Source of the DNA: Rusavskia elegans
Lineage: Eukaryota > Ascomycota > Lecanoromycetes > Teloschistales > Teloschistaceae
Direction of reading: 5' to 3'
NCBI GenBank assembly: GCA_011316305.1
Contig: SAUG01000002.1
Span: 62,001-126,000, forward strand
DNA length: 64,000 nucleotides
In this document: one piece after another, positions 10,383 through 22,489 of the stretch
Numbering within the stretch: the stretch's first letter is position 1
Layout: every line of letters begins with the position of its first letter
Made by a program: the position numbers and the translations under genes
The notes under the pieces: generated by a model
Seen by the model: the letters and a program-made list of their open reading frames with translations, nothing else
Databases searched by the model: none
What the model was told of the DNA's origin: nothing

Positions 10383-12054
10383 ATGCCTCCCAAACGCACG
10401 TTTGCGACCGGGCAACCGCCCGCAAAGAGTCCTTCCTTCCTCTCATCTCTATTCTATAGCCACCGACGCTGACAACTTATATAGAGAAACGATCTGGCGG
10501 CGTGCAGACGAACAGAAAGCTCGCGCCCACTCAAAGAATCACCCGATCGCGAGCTGCACTCTTTTCCAACACGCCAGCTGACCAACCTATCCCTCTCAAC
10601 CCCCACCACGAGCTCTCTACTGCCTCAACCCTGATCGATTCCCCGCCAACGAAAGGAAAGAAGCGAGCATACCTTCCCGAAGACGAGCGCCCGGCCAAGC
10701 GACTACGGGAAGATCGACAACCGGCGTCAGAGTTCGGCCTGCCTCTCAGCATAGCAAACTTAGAGAAGCACAATAGCCTTGAGGCATCGCAGGCATCTGA
10801 CAAGATGGATCCCTCAACTTCAGAAAGAGGGGCACGGAAGAGACCTTTGTCGCGACAATCAAGCGCTGCGGATATGAGCCAGGAAACGATATCGGCTCAG
10901 TCGCAGACATCATATACAGCTGCCCGATATCGCCTCTTCGCTCTGAATAAGGTCAAGATATTCATTCGCCCTGGGCCTGTCCCAAATGAGATCCGGCCCC
11001 GGATCGACGCTATTGTTCAGCGTACAGTCTCTGAAGAGAGGAAGCGCGAATTATATGGCATTGCAAACAGTCTATGCAATGAATTCATCAGTGTTCTTGA
11101 AGGAGCGAGCAGGGAAGATGACTGTGTCGAGCCTATCCATACTGCCCTTTCTGCCATGGACAGTGGCAAGAAATTTGGCTTTCCGAGAAAAGCAGGTATT
11201 GTGAATATCTATCAATCTAGCGTACATATAACAATACTAACGTTACCCTAGATTGGGACCAAAGCCTCAAACCCCTTCCCCCCAAAGAGGCATCTTTTGA
11301 TTTCACTTTCCTGGCTAAGCCCAATGATAAGGTTGATGACTCCGTCACCGAGGCGAGAAGACTACAACAGCAACCAGAACAAGGAAATGCGGTCTATGCT
11401 TCTCCAGAACCATCACAGCCCGCTATGCCGCCTCCTCCACTTCCGACCACACTCAAGCCGGCCATCCCCATCAAAACTCCTCGTCCGGATATCACGGCTG
11501 GTCTCCGTCACTCGACTATAGTCGACGCACTAGTAGCGCTCGGTCTCGGTGAAATCAAGGCCAGCGGGATGTTGGAAACTCTACAAGAACAGCAGCTACT
11601 TTGTTCCGATCCCGTCCAGCAAGCGCTTCCCATTCGTTTTTCACACTTGGTCGTTGAAGGTAAATCATATTCAACCGGCAAACCTATCTTCGAGGCACAG
11701 AACCAGGCTGCTGTATCCGGGAGCTGCATGACCAATCTCCAGCATATGCTTACCGATCTTACCGAACGCGCCTCCCTTGGGTCCTATCATAGCAAGGCAC
11801 CTCTAGCATTCTCGATATGTACCGAAGGACCGCATATGGAGCTATGGGTACATTACACAACATTGAAGGAGGGTGTCCGCATATACAACATGAGCATTCT
11901 AAAAACCTGCCACGCGTCCCTTGAGGAAGGGGTTGTGGAGTTTCTCGTAACGGTGGACCTCGTAATGAGATGGGCTGGTACTGATTTTTTGGATGAGATA
12001 GTGGAACAGCTGCGCTTGGTGGCTCGCGCTGAACGAGTGCAGCATGCCACATAG
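10383..12054 (+). CDS. DUF7924-type fungal protein
   Basis: 519 residues from three exons: 10383-10428, 10485-11195 and 11252-12054. Intron 2 (11196-11251) has a textbook TACTAAC branch at 11235-11241. Intron 1 (10429-10484) has a weak donor, GTCCTT, but a good CTGAC branch, and splicing gives the usual basic start MPPKRTFA...KKKRSGG. Residues 1-150 are disordered and basic (KRLRED, RKRPLSR), probably nuclear. The C-terminal domain (about residues 330-500) contains SHLVVEGKSYSTGK, FEAQNQAAVSGSCM and FSICTEGP...ELWVHY, hallmarks of a family I recall as DUF7924. The E-x-K in VVEGKSY with the following Gln suggests a PD-(D/E)XK nuclease-like fold; this is inference. The gene looks intact. The family is widespread and often multi-copy in Pezizomycotina, and its biological role is unknown. 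Confidence 0.85.
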
Positions 12055-12479
12055 TCAGGCTGTTGGGGGTACGGGGCTTGAACAAAGGCTCTCTGAGTTA
12101 TTGGAGGCTAAGTTGCCGTCTTCAGGAAGTTCTTGGCAGCTAGGGAGGCTAGATATATGGCGGGTGTCTGTTAACTCATACCCATACCTTCCTGCAGTGG
12201 CTGCCCCTCCAGTGCACGCTCTTCAAAGGCTCTCTTGGATTTTATAAATGTAGTATATGGAACTGTAAGGTTCGCTTCCCGGGCCTCCTTGTGACGATAG
12301 CAAACTAGCGTAGTTTCAGTTGAATTCATTATCACAAAGGTAGCTCCCTTCGAAAAGCCAGCCTAAGATAATAGTTTCTGCATACCGAACCACCCCAGGC
12401 TTGTAGTAGAGTGGGAGAGCCAAAGTGGATGCATTGAGCCGCCAATCAATATGCTGATTGACACGTCCAAACTAAAGAG
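12055..12479. other. Intergenic, 3-prime of the DUF7924-type gene
   Basis: No supported gene. It holds the downstream region of the plus-strand gene and, further right, the end of the degenerate minus-strand gene. Confidence 0.4.
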
Positions 12480-13170
12480 AATGAAGATGTAGTACTGCAT
12501 GCTCTTTCGGCACAGGAATAATGCTATCATTCCACAAGTTCAAACTGTTCACCTTCAACCATGACAGTCCTGCCCTTAGCTTTGATCTGTTTCTTTTCTC
12601 CACCGCAAACGTCAAGTCATCCAATAATTTCTCCGGAAAGCCCACTGCAATTTTACTTTGACCGCCTTTAGCTGTTCAATTGGCTCCCTTTGTCCTGAAC
12701 ATGTAATTCCTCAACGCCTACCGTTTGGAATTTGATGAATGTTGCATCATTTAGAAGCTCTAGATGAGCTCTTGGGTTTACTAAGGCTGTTGCGATCAAT
12801 CCGGAGTGCTTCTGGATCGGATGATTGCTTCAATGATGCAAATATGCAAACATTATTAGATCAGAATCGATAACATTGGTCCACTCCGAACTTCGAGCTT
12901 TTATAGTTGTCGACTTATAATAGCTTTTATGCCTCGTGCTCGCTTTGCCTGGGTGGTGTCAACCATGGACTTTAGGACACCAGCTCCTGCCTCTTTATGT
13001 AAGTTCTCTGTCATAATATAATTAAAGTAGTCAATCTCCCGTTCCAATGGCAGTTTAAATGTGCAGCAACAGTCAACTCTTGTGAAAGCATACATGATAG
13101 CAACAATATATATTTCTTGGCCTGCCTCGGCTATGCTCTCGAATGATGAATACAGCAGTGCGCGCTGCAA
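12480..13170 (-). pseudogene. Degenerate gene, several frameshifts
   Basis: Reading the minus strand from 13170 leftward, one coding theme continues while the frame changes. Segments in order include TRVDCCCTFKLPLE and HKEAGAGVLKSMVD, then a stop near 12902, then HLELLNDATFIKFQ, IEQLKAVKVK, FPEKLLDDLTFAVEKRN, KAKGRTVMVEGEQFE and SIIPVPKEHAVLHL. Consecutive pieces lie in different frames with no room for introns, so single-base indels are the likely cause. An acceptor-like TGCTTGCAG (minus strand, about 13170-13180) suggests another exon to the right. The family is unknown to me. The damage is not of the C-to-T RIP type. Confidence 0.5.
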
Positions 13171-13597
13171 GCATCAAACAACTCCAAAAGAAGGTAAGAA
13201 ATTATTGCTTATGCGCTTGGCAGAATATACGCATCTCTCAGAAGACCGCCTATACCGTCCGCTTCGATTCACCGTATAGCTCTAGAATCGCAGCCTATGG
13301 TGATTTTGCTAACTACAGCTGGATATGAGCTTTGCTTGTGATAGTCTCCCCGTTCCGAAGCCGGAGTCAAATATATGTTCATACCATACCAATAATTCAA
13401 CTTGAATACCACCGCCCATGGCTGTTCCTATTCGTCGGCATCTATGAGCATTTCTCCTCCTTTCCAATATCTACAGGTTCAAAGGTTCTCTATATTTTAC
13501 TTGAGAGGTTTTCTGCTGCCGATCCAGAGCCTCTGGGGAATGTGTTATTAATGCAAAAATTCTCCCAAAAGTAAACAAACCCCAATGGACGGTGAAT
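13171..13597. other. Unresolved spacer
   Basis: Possibly further exons of the degenerate minus-strand gene; frames on both strands are short and none is convincing. Confidence 0.3.
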
Positions 13598-14101
13598 TCA
13601 ATCCCTCATGTCGAAAGAAACCTCAAGAATATGCAGATAAGGAAAACATTCGGGAATGAAAGAGAAAATCCAAGACAATGAATGAATACTCCTCTTCATC
13701 CCCTTATCCATCAAGCCCTTGAGCCCACCTGGCAACTCCTCCGTTCGTGACTTCAGCTTCTCCATTAGCTTCCCCATTGTGATATAAGCCTGCGGATCCA
13801 CAGGCACCGGCTGGGACTGGAAGTATGTCATCACGACCTCCGAAGCTCGCCTGGCTTCGTCTGGTGATGGATTGGAGTCAGTGGGAGAAATGGTTGAGGG
13901 ATTTATGGAGCTGTGATTGTGAAAATGCATTGCGGAGTCGATAGTGAGGGTTGGGTCCCCTAGTTCTTCCAAGGGTGGAGACAGAGTAAAAGTCATCATG
14001 GATTGCTGGAAGAGCTGGGCATTCGGTACGGGCTCAGGTACGGGCTTAGTGGTTGCGGGATCTGGAGGTGTAGTATATGAGGGCACACTACTGATGGCCA
14101 A
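13598..14101 (-). pseudogene. Fragment resembling the tail of CENP-B-type HTH proteins
   Basis: A 167-codon minus-strand frame. Residues about 80-130 read SPDEARRASEVVM...QSQPVPVDPQAYITMGKLMEKL, a pattern I associate with the C-terminal end of fungal CENP-B/Tc5-type helix-turn-helix proteins, many of which derive from pogo-like transposases. The N-terminal HTH and CENP-B domains are absent to the right (higher coordinates), so this is a partial copy or the last exon of a gene whose other exons I cannot find. A CTGAC-like/ACTAG acceptor candidate lies just upstream of the frame. Family assignment is from memory. Confidence 0.4.
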
Positions 14102-14735
14102 GCACGCTAGTCATTTCAATTGTGCTTTAGTTGACGGCCTTGTGAATACGTTATGCTTCACTACCTTGATGTTGTGTCGGCGTAGGTTTATATCTGGGGC
14201 CGTACGTGAAGATAGCACTTCACCACCATACAAATGGGTACAGTCATAGACTGTTTCTTCTACTTGGGATCCGATTGAGTCTCCGGCTTCAGCGAAGCAG
14301 ACCGAGGGCGACAATAGTAATGCAATGTATCCACATTTCGCGGGCACGAAACATCGCCACGCCCAGCATGACGTGATGACCGCAGCTCATGATCCGTCTA
14401 CGCGGTCCGTGCAGTTGATGAAGGGAGGAAGGTCTACTTGAAGGGACGAAGAATGGACCATCCCGAGCTCTTTTTCATTTTAGGATAAATGAGACCAGCA
14501 GTGACGGTACTTAGGCCATAGAGTTCCACGGGTTTCTCCTTGATGAAGTGATGAAGCTGGGATCTGCGGTTGAATGAACGACGGTGAATGTTACCGTCAT
14601 CACTGTTGAGCTCCACTGCTGCATCCCCACTTCCCTTTCTTCGTTTCTTCCTGCCCCAGCTTCAATTTCTCGCATGATAAATGACAACTCTTCACCAGCA
14701 TTTACAATCCTGACTGATCAAACTCTTCTCTCAAA
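14102..14735. other. Intergenic, promoter of the 14736 gene
   Basis: No supported coding sequence. The last 100 bases are pyrimidine-rich (CTTCTCTCAAA before ATG), consistent with a fungal leader. Confidence 0.4.
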
Positions 14736-15757
14736 ATGAGCAGAGGTTCTTCATTCTACGAGCCAGACAACATGTGGGCCCTTGTCGACCAGGCCACATC
14801 TCTCGCCCAAGAACAAGGCACTCAATTCCAGTTACCCGAGGAGACGTCCGAAATAGAGAACATCGGTGAGAACACCGCGGCTTGTAAGTGCCACATCCAC
14901 CCATAGCCACTGTTGCTGTTGCTCCTCACTGTTTCTGACAAATGTCTAGATGGTACCACTCGGCAAGGAGTCCCAGAGATGGGTAAGTATCCCAACCCTT
15001 AAGAGTCGATACTTCTGTCAGACGGCTTTGCTAATCCTGATCAATATCGTAGAACGGCTCATATTTGATGGTCGGGACTCGAGACCCGACGTCTCGTCGA
15101 AAGAAATGATCTTGGAATATGACCAGCTCTTCCACAACAACTGTTTCGGAAACGAGCGACTCATCGACTACCAGCTTCCCACGGTCAACCAGCGGCCCTC
15201 CGACAGTCAGCACGCCTTCTATATCGAGCCAACCTTCGGGAACAACGTGCAGTTTGGAGACAATCTGCAAGTTCCAACCCAGCAAGATCTCACTTTTCCT
15301 GGCTCATCCTCCAATTGTCTACCGACCGCCTTGGCTGGCCATCTTATTGTTGGACCCGACGACAAGATCGTTGGTGATTTGATATATAGGGGAAACTACG
15401 ACGACTTCTGGGTCTCGTTGTCAAACGTGCAATATCGTACATTCCCTCAGGACCAAAGCGGGTTAGGACTCTTGAAGATCAAGCTCCCAATGGTAGGTTA
15501 CCTCCTTGTCTGCAATTGAACCACTCATAGCACTGACGTTGATGCAGTTTTTTCCCGATCCTCGTGACATTCCTGCGGACTTTGGAATCCACAGTACCCA
15601 TACAGACCTCTGGGCCATGTCCCCCGGTGCTCTTAGTATGTGGGCGCTGAGTGAACTTACGCTACAATCACACAAGCGGCTGGCAAACAAGTCGAAAGCA
15701 AACCAAATAGCCGTAGAAGCGGAAATGGTGCGTAGTGCGATGAGAGGAGGGTGGTAG
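14736..15757 (+). CDS. Hypothetical protein, four exons, intact
   Basis: 276 residues, family not recognised. Exons: 14736-14883, 14950-14982, 15053-15492 and 15548-15757. All introns have good sites: 14884-14949 (GTAAGT, CTGAC branch, TCTAG), 14983-15052 (GTAAGT, GCTAATC, CGTAG) and 15493-15547 (GTAGGT, ACTGACG, TGCAG). All junctions keep phase. The protein starts MSRGSSFYEPDN, has an acidic N-terminal region, and in the middle reads FIEPTFG-like aromatic/Asn-rich sequence. A compact domain with GHLIVGPDDKIVGD and a final helix rich in Ala, Lys and Glu follow. No signal peptide or membrane segment is present, so a soluble intracellular protein is likely. The tiny 33-nt second exon is notable. 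Confidence 0.75.
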
Positions 15758-16382
15758 GCTTGAAGGAAAAGAAATGGGGAAGGTCATAGCAGCCTGCCCT
15801 GGGACACCACACGTCGGCCTTCTATGAAGTTCCAGGATCTACCTTTCGAGACCCTATAACGATGGACACCTTTTCGAGAGCAGGATATTTGGTGTGGGAA
15901 AAAGCCATAGAAGTGTTATTGCTGCAGCGGAGGACTTAGAAATGACGGTTGCCTAGATCAAGTTGTTTGTCCAGGAGGCTTCAATAAAAAATTCCTTTGT
16001 AGTCTTCCGGCTGTAGCTTCCTCAAGATACAGTGAATTCATCATCCAGCATGTCGCCGTCTGACTTCATCTGGGATCGCTTATGTAATCTCACGTATCCC
16101 TAAGATATCTTGAACATGCTGGTCAGGCTTCTTGTTCCAATACCATACAAGATTCCCACGAACCGACTCCTTAACGATAAACCATATCATGGTCATGTTA
16201 CTGGACTCTGTCTCTTCGTTGTTCTTCTCTGCGGCTAGGATCAAATTTGGAAATGTTGGGTCCATGGATGGTCGTCCAAATTGGCAGCGAACATCCCCCC
16301 ACCATCTCCCCCAGCCCCAAAAGCCAGTGTGCCCTTTCGAAAGTTCTCCATCCCGATTGCTGAGCCAGCAAATCTTCACTAA
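15758..16382. other. Intergenic region
   Basis: No supported gene. Short frames exist on both strands between 16080 and 16400 without splice or family support. Confidence 0.4.
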
Positions 16383-17347
16383 ATGCAGCGTTTGTTGCTA
16401 GCACTGGCTCGTTCTCGGCTCTCAGCTGACGAAAAAAGGTCTCGCGACGGTCGTCTCAAGCCAACAAATTCGAATAAACCTACCCCCTATTCCAGGATCC
16501 TAACCCACCGACACATGCAGCGACTGGACAGTCGAGAGGCCCTCGAAACGAACAGTCCAACATGAAGACTTCCGGCTTTTTTGCGGAAATCCCTCAGCCC
16601 ATGGCCCGCACCGTGGACACCTCGCAGAGGCATCGATATTTCACTCGCACCAGAATTCACCGAGCAGCGTCGGCTGGGTGCAAGAAAAAGACAGGAGATT
16701 GCGGAAGAAATGGAGTGGGCGGCGATGGCCCTGAACCGGCTGCTCTTCAGCTCCTCCAATTTTGCTTCCCTACAACGGTCCCTCGACCCAGCCAATACCT
16801 CTACCAGGAATTAATCTCCACAGAGCTCTTAATGGAACATTTATCTTCTCAACAAGATTCGGCATTGAAGCTCTGAAACCCTCTGGACGGAACGTTGGCC
16901 GGATGAGGAGGTGGTGCAGCCGCAAGGAGCAGAAGAGTCATTTCAGCCCGGAAACGTTCACCGAAAGAAGTCTGAGAAGAGAGGTCTTTGCATTGGGCAT
17001 CCAATTCCCGCGGCTGCGAAAGCACTATGGAATCACTGGCAGCAAGAGCTTCAACAGCGTCCGACCAAAGATGTCAGTATGGCTACCTTACATCCGACAG
17101 CTTGAAGGCTTCTGGACTTCCCGTGTTTAGGAATGGAATCAAGAAAATGCAGATGGAAAGACGAAGTGGGCCGTGGCCGTTCTTAAGTACGCTGTTCTCC
17201 AACCCTTTACCCTCGGCTCCGTGCCGCAGTCCCCTGGTTCAACCACTCATTTCCACTAAACACCCGGAAGCGGTTGAGACCATGAGGTTGGCTATCCCTG
17301 GCGAGAAGAGTCAGGCCAAACACAATGTTCGGCGACATAGAAAATAG
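16383..17347 (+). other. Probable gene or gene remnant, frames unresolved
   Basis: Three plus-strand frames look coding in turn: MKTSGFFAEIPQPMA from 16562, RRLGARKRQEIAEEMEW up to about 16815, then KSEKRGLCIGHPIP up to 17105 (an overlapping frame to 17130 contains FTERSLRREVFALG). I found no introns that connect them cleanly, so this is either a gene with unusual splice sites or a remnant with indels. Family unknown. Confidence 0.35.
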
Positions 17348-18475
17348 CGGACGATCTGTTGAAGGTGGAACATCTTTCCTATCATCTTGTGTCACAACAA
17401 TGGCATTTTTCAGCCCTGCGGAGGCAGTGGTGCTATGACTACACTTTTGTTCGAACACTCCTCATTATATGATGAGGGAGCGATCAGTAAAATTCGAGAA
17501 ACAAGAAGATCATGCAGGGGTTTCGGACCAGAAGGACAAATTGTCAGTCAGGGCCCGGTGTATAGGCAGGTTGGCGGATAAGATATCGATGACCTGAGAA
17601 GTTGATCGTGTAGGCTCGCTCGGGTTCCTTCGATTCTCTGCTGATCAGTCTAGCCCAAGGGCAATTTTAGATCATCACGACACCCATTCGCCCCTTCCAG
17701 TCGAAACCTCCCATTACGCTACAACCCTGATTGAGTGTAGATAGAGATTCCTCTTCTCTGGCATGTACGCCTCTACAGAATGTCGTTCATCTCGACAAGG
17801 TTCACGTGTGAGGGCGATATGGATAATTATTCCACTCTCGAATGTTCCACAGAGCCGATTTCGATACTGCTGGCCGCTTTCACCACTCTCCCAAGAGTTG
17901 AAAGTATGCCGGTACTATGATGGTATACACAATCTACATCAAGGATGAGAATGGTAGACGAAGATATGGTGGACTAGGTGGAGAACATTGGGCATTCGAC
18001 AGACTGCAGTCCGTCAACCATGGTATCGTTCGAGCCGGTGCTGGAAGCTATCACATGTTTCATTGGCTCTTCGATTACAGGGTCTTGTAGCTCTTAACTT
18101 GTATAGTGATAGTATCCCATGGTTGAGTAGTGACTTCCAGATCAAGAAAGCCCAATAATTCGTCCGTAAACCGTTAGGGGCACTATCACTTGTGTTCAAA
18201 TGTTAGGAATACTGTCTGCCATCTGGCTCGCTCAAGGACGGTACGAGGATATTTGTCCGGCTAGAACATAAAGCCCGCCTGAATCTTTCTGGCGTAAATC
18301 CGTCTTCTGTAAGATCATTGCGCAGGTTTGCGTAACATTTGCTTCAGGGAATGCCAAGACCTTGTATTGAGGCCATTGTCCGTCGTGCAGGTGATCCTGA
18401 AAAAACCTCATTTCTGATATTTCAATTCTGCCTCCCCAACATCTCGATACCGACATCGACATACAAAACCGCAGA
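17348..18475. other. Long stretch without a supported gene
   Basis: Only short frames occur. Nothing repeated, structured or RNA-like was noticed. Confidence 0.4.
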
Positions 18476-19447
18476 ATGTTCTGTACTCTATCGTGGCTCT
18501 TCATATCGCACATCAAGAGCTGGAGGGGAATTATTGGGCAGCAGCGTGAGCAAGCTGCTACTGCTGCGACAAACGTACAAAACCTCTTGGTGCAACCAGA
18601 GGTTTTCCTATATGCAAACAGTCCTACCCTGTGCAATTCGGATCATCGGTCGCCATACAGCTCACTGTGTGGTCTTTTGCAGATTGATGTACCGCACATG
18701 AGGTGAGTTTTAATAACTTCTTCTGGCCAGGCTACGAGCAGGAAATCTGAGATTTTGCTGATCAAGCGCAAGAAACTTCGTCAGAGCAGTCGAGCTGTTA
18801 TCACGGCGCCAAAGCCAGGTCTCATTGCTCGCATGATCTATTCGGACAGCCTCCGCCGGAAAAGTCGCCGGAAAAGTCGCCTTCGACGATCTCCGCCCAA
18901 GAAACTCAATACGACCAGTGCTGGTCTTGATCACCCATACCCTTCGATACGAGAAGGGAGCCTTCAGCATCGAGCAGTACCCCGACAGAAATCTTTTCCA
19001 AATTCTCGCTGCGGATCAGTATACGACAAGTTCAGCAGAGAGTATTCCCATGCTGTGAGGATTCTGCGAATGAGTATTGGGCGGGTGAGTTTAATTTTCG
19101 TAATTATTCATGGGCCCAATAGAATCCATACATCTTGTACCAGACGCAGACTAACCCAGTGGCAGTGAAAGAATTTGTCAGTCTCGAGCACAATTCCAAC
19201 GGCACCGTCCTTCTGGGTCGAGACATTTCTAGCACACGTCTATGATCGTATTGGACCAACATCGGCACTATCAGGAATGGGGGGTTCTCTCCCGCAAGAC
19301 ATACCGTCTTGGATGGACAAATCTGGCGCACTCTCGGAGAATCGCCCTTTAAAGGAACACACTGTCGAGATCCCCGCCAACTCACCAAATTTGGACCAAG
19401 TTGTTGACCATTTTGTGACAACGCTCGTCCAGATAGCACCAGATTGA
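18476..19447 (+). CDS. Probable multi-exon gene, model unresolved
   Basis: Coding character is strong but shifts frame. About 18860-19050 reads VAFDDLRPRN...LVLITHTLRYEKGAF then DRNLFQILAADQYTT. After a likely intron (donor GTGAGT at 19086, acceptor GTGGCAG about 19167) the final part reads SGMGGSLPQDIPSWMDK and ends VTTLVQIAPD at 19447. The upstream piece 18476-18706 ends at a GTGAGT donor. I could not satisfy every phase, so start and internal exons are uncertain. The family is unknown. The short tandem GCCGGAAAAGTC repeat near 18855-18880 lies within it. Confidence 0.35.
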
Positions 19448-20188
19448 CGCTTGACGGCGGCCAACACACAAAACAAGCTTCAATCATAGGGCACATCTGC
19501 TTGGCTTAGTACAGCTGGGGTTCGGATGCGATTACGCCGAATTCGTCCACTAGAGCTGATACAATGTTGACCACTCCACCACTTCCCCCAGTGTCAAGCA
19601 GGAAACCGTCCCGGCATTGGAAGCAGAGGGTACCAATTGGACCGCTCCATCACAGTCGCAGCTTCAACTTCGGATACCATTCGAACAGGACCATGATGGA
19701 CCAGCTGTGTGGTAAAAAGACACGGCCTCTCTGGGGTGCTACTCTCTTGGTACGGCTGGGAAACTAAAGGCGGCACGTGAGCGAGAGAATGAAACCAATC
19801 CTGAGAAATTTACCCCAACAACTGCGCTCTATGATGGAATGAACTCAGCGGAAGGGCGCATCATATAAGCCCACTGCACTCTGGCGGGTGGAACTATAAA
19901 TTTGAAAAAAGAGCCGCAGATCAAGAATCTCGTTCCCGCGGGAGATGGCTCACTGAAGAAAGCCTCCCACATATCCTCTCCAAGATTAGCGACCGTTCGT
20001 AAGCACCGATCCACAATTGGACAAGTCTTGGGGCTTATTATCACGGGTAGTTTTAGATCAGAGAGCCTCCGCCGTGGGCGTCACGCGTCTACTTTTACTC
20101 TACATCCACGGATGTACGACTCGGATGGCAAAGCAGTCTTGGGGTATAATGCCGACGAAGACGAAGACATAGAGGCCTGGAGCGACTG
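19448..20188. other. Unresolved spacer with an open frame
   Basis: A plus-strand frame from 19902 reads into an acidic stretch (NADEDEDIEAWSDW) near 20150 and may be an upstream exon of the next gene, but the frames do not join without a shift. Confidence 0.3.
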
Positions 20189-20858
20189 GTGCCGCAGCCA
20201 ACAAGGACCAGTACTATCGAATCCGACGTGGAGACGTCCAATTCACCACAGACGGCTCAGGCATTTCCCACTCGGAGCAGAACGAGCACGCCAGCGAGAC
20301 GTGCTCCTGCAGGAGACGGTCAACTCTCCAATCAGTTGCCGTTAGTGACCTCCATTCTGTACCTTTTGCAGAACTCGCTTAAACCCTTTCTTACTGTCTC
20401 ACTTCACGTCACTTTCTCTATCTGTCTTCGAAACCAAATCGAACGATTGATCCAAGTTCAGATATCTATCACATTCCTTACGGGAGTATTACATCCCCAG
20501 TCTTCCCCATATTCCACTGGTGCCCACTCTGGGCAAAGTCCACGCGCACTGCCCCGAGATACGGGAATTGCCATGGAAGAGCGGATTGACGCCACGAAAC
20601 CACGATCTCACCATCGACGAGGACAAGAAACGCCAAGGCTTCGTGACCATCATCAGCCCATTGAAAGCCGAACAATTGCTTTCTCCCCAGAGACGTCATG
20701 TACCGGCTCTCATCGGATTTGGCGACAATGACGATCCTGCGGTCACCGCAGCCGTGGCAAGCCTAAATCTTGGGGTTTATGAACTTCGCCCTCTTCCGAT
20801 CATCAGCATCAAAAAGTCAGCGGTAGTCCAAAGAGCATGGTATATGATCGATTGGTAG
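20189..20858 (+). CDS. Hypothetical protein, at least two exons
   Basis: Exon 20189-20340 (Ser/Thr/Arg-rich: RSRTSTPARRAPAG) joins in phase to exon 20501-20858 across a 160-nt intron (donor GTTAGT, acceptor TCCCCAG). The second exon encodes a well-formed segment: VPTLGKVHAHCPE, LTIDEDKKRQGF, ALIGFGDNDDPAVTA, ending SAVVQRAWYMIDW. The true start is upstream and not found; an alternative frame of the first exon (YYRIRRGDVQFTTDG) is also protein-like. I do not recognise the family. Intact status is unknown. Confidence 0.4.
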
Positions 20859-22489
20859 TCCCACACTGCGGTCCCCAGAGAAGCTCCGCGTCTGGGGGAG
20901 CCCCGTTCTGGCTTTGAGACGGAGGACGATTCGCATTTTCATGCTTCACCATTAAGCTCCGTCGGGTTATCCAATACAAACATCTCCTCAACACATAAAC
21001 ATCGGTTTGAATGCCGCAACACTTCAACTCCTCCTGATCCCAACACCTAGGTCTTGCCTCCAAATGTCGTCAAGGGAGCAACGGTCCTTGACCACAACTT
21101 ATAAGTGCTGGCTTTGTGGTATATCCCTTCCTAGGGATTTGATCACGGCCAAATGGTCCAAAGGCGCGAAGGAAATACGACTTTAACATAGAGATCTCCT
21201 GCTCACCGTAGCGAAGGCTGGCAGAAAGTCAACAGATAAGCGAACTGGAAGAGCGACGATTGTCTTGATACAATAGCTACATCTCCGAAGGCAGAGCTCG
21301 ACGACATTGGCAAAGTGGCCAAGATAAATGACGAAGGGGGTCGAACCTTCGCCCAAACTGGCGACCTCCTATTTTGGCGCGCAAGCACAGCCAGAACCCT
21401 ACAGCAATCGTCATCGTTTCTTCCTCCGCTGATCTCTGAGCGGAAGAATTTCCGATGAACTAGTAGGCGCGTCCTCCAATGCCACTGCCCTTCGTCGTAT
21501 TCTGGCTCTTCTCTAACCGACTTCCGTGCTCACGTTGGCGGTTCTCGTACTCCTCCAGGCCTTCGCGCCGCTGGATGTCGTGTTGTTGCTCCTATGCTGG
21601 TTCTACGAGGAGAGGGGGGAGTCACTCGCCAGCTGTTCACGGGTTCGAATCATTTAGCCTTGGACAGCAGAAAGGAGGCCCCCATTAAGCGTGGTAAGGT
21701 CCTAGACTTGCAGAAACCTCAAACATCAACAGCCAGGTTCATCCTCGAGAACGGTTTCGAATAGGGTTTGGGCTTAGCCATGGAGCTCAGAGCTTTCCAT
21801 ACGGCCCGCAACCACTTGGCATGGTACCTTAACAAAGCAGCGGACCCTTTCAACAGCAGCTCGTCGGTCCCCACGGAGTGTACTACAACAATCCTTACAT
21901 TCCTCCTTAAATGGCACCAAGGGGGCCCTACCACGGAGCTCGGGACGTTTGCCAAGCGGTTCAGCTGCAAACCCTCCATTGCTGACCAACCAGGGAGCTG
22001 CCGCAGATGGCGGTGACCTTGGAGCCAATGTTTGGGGGCATTAACTCCTATATCAAGTCCGGCCCGATGATTCCTTAGGGGTCTCCATTTTTGCAAATGC
22101 CATCAACGAACGGTTACCCAGATCGACGAGCCTGGTAATGAAGACGCCGCGGTTGTAGTAATAGAGCTCCATTATTGCGAATGCCATGAACGAACAGTTT
22201 CAAGCAAGGGGGGCCGACAACATGGATCAGGACGAACACGATGATGCCGGTGTCCCGACTCAGGGGACGAACGTTAGGGGCCAGAGGGGTGACCGCATGA
22301 GTGGCATCATCAAGACTGGAGACAGCGAAGACGGCGTGCTCAACGACACTCATTTCGACACATGATGGATCCGAATGCAACGCTCCCACTGCACGAAAAT
22401 CCTTTGAATACAGCACATTCTATGCCGAACCAGCAGTAGCCCTGTGCGCCTGGCAAGACCCTGGATTCGCCGGAGGCCACGAGTAGCGG
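20859..22489. other. Long stretch without a supported gene
   Basis: Overlapping short frames on both strands between 21720 and 22480 have mixed composition; none could be spliced. A GGGTTCGAATC string near 21640 looked like a tRNA T-arm but does not fold (see rejected items). Confidence 0.35.

Noticed and set aside
21330..21400. Minus-strand GGTTCGACCCCC resembling the end of a tRNA gene
   Set aside because: The T-loop would have eight bases and the upstream part has no D-arm or anticodon arm.
21630..21660. GGGTTCGAATC string resembling a tRNA T-arm
   Set aside because: The flanking bases do not form the 5-bp T-stem and no anticodon or acceptor stem can be folded upstream.
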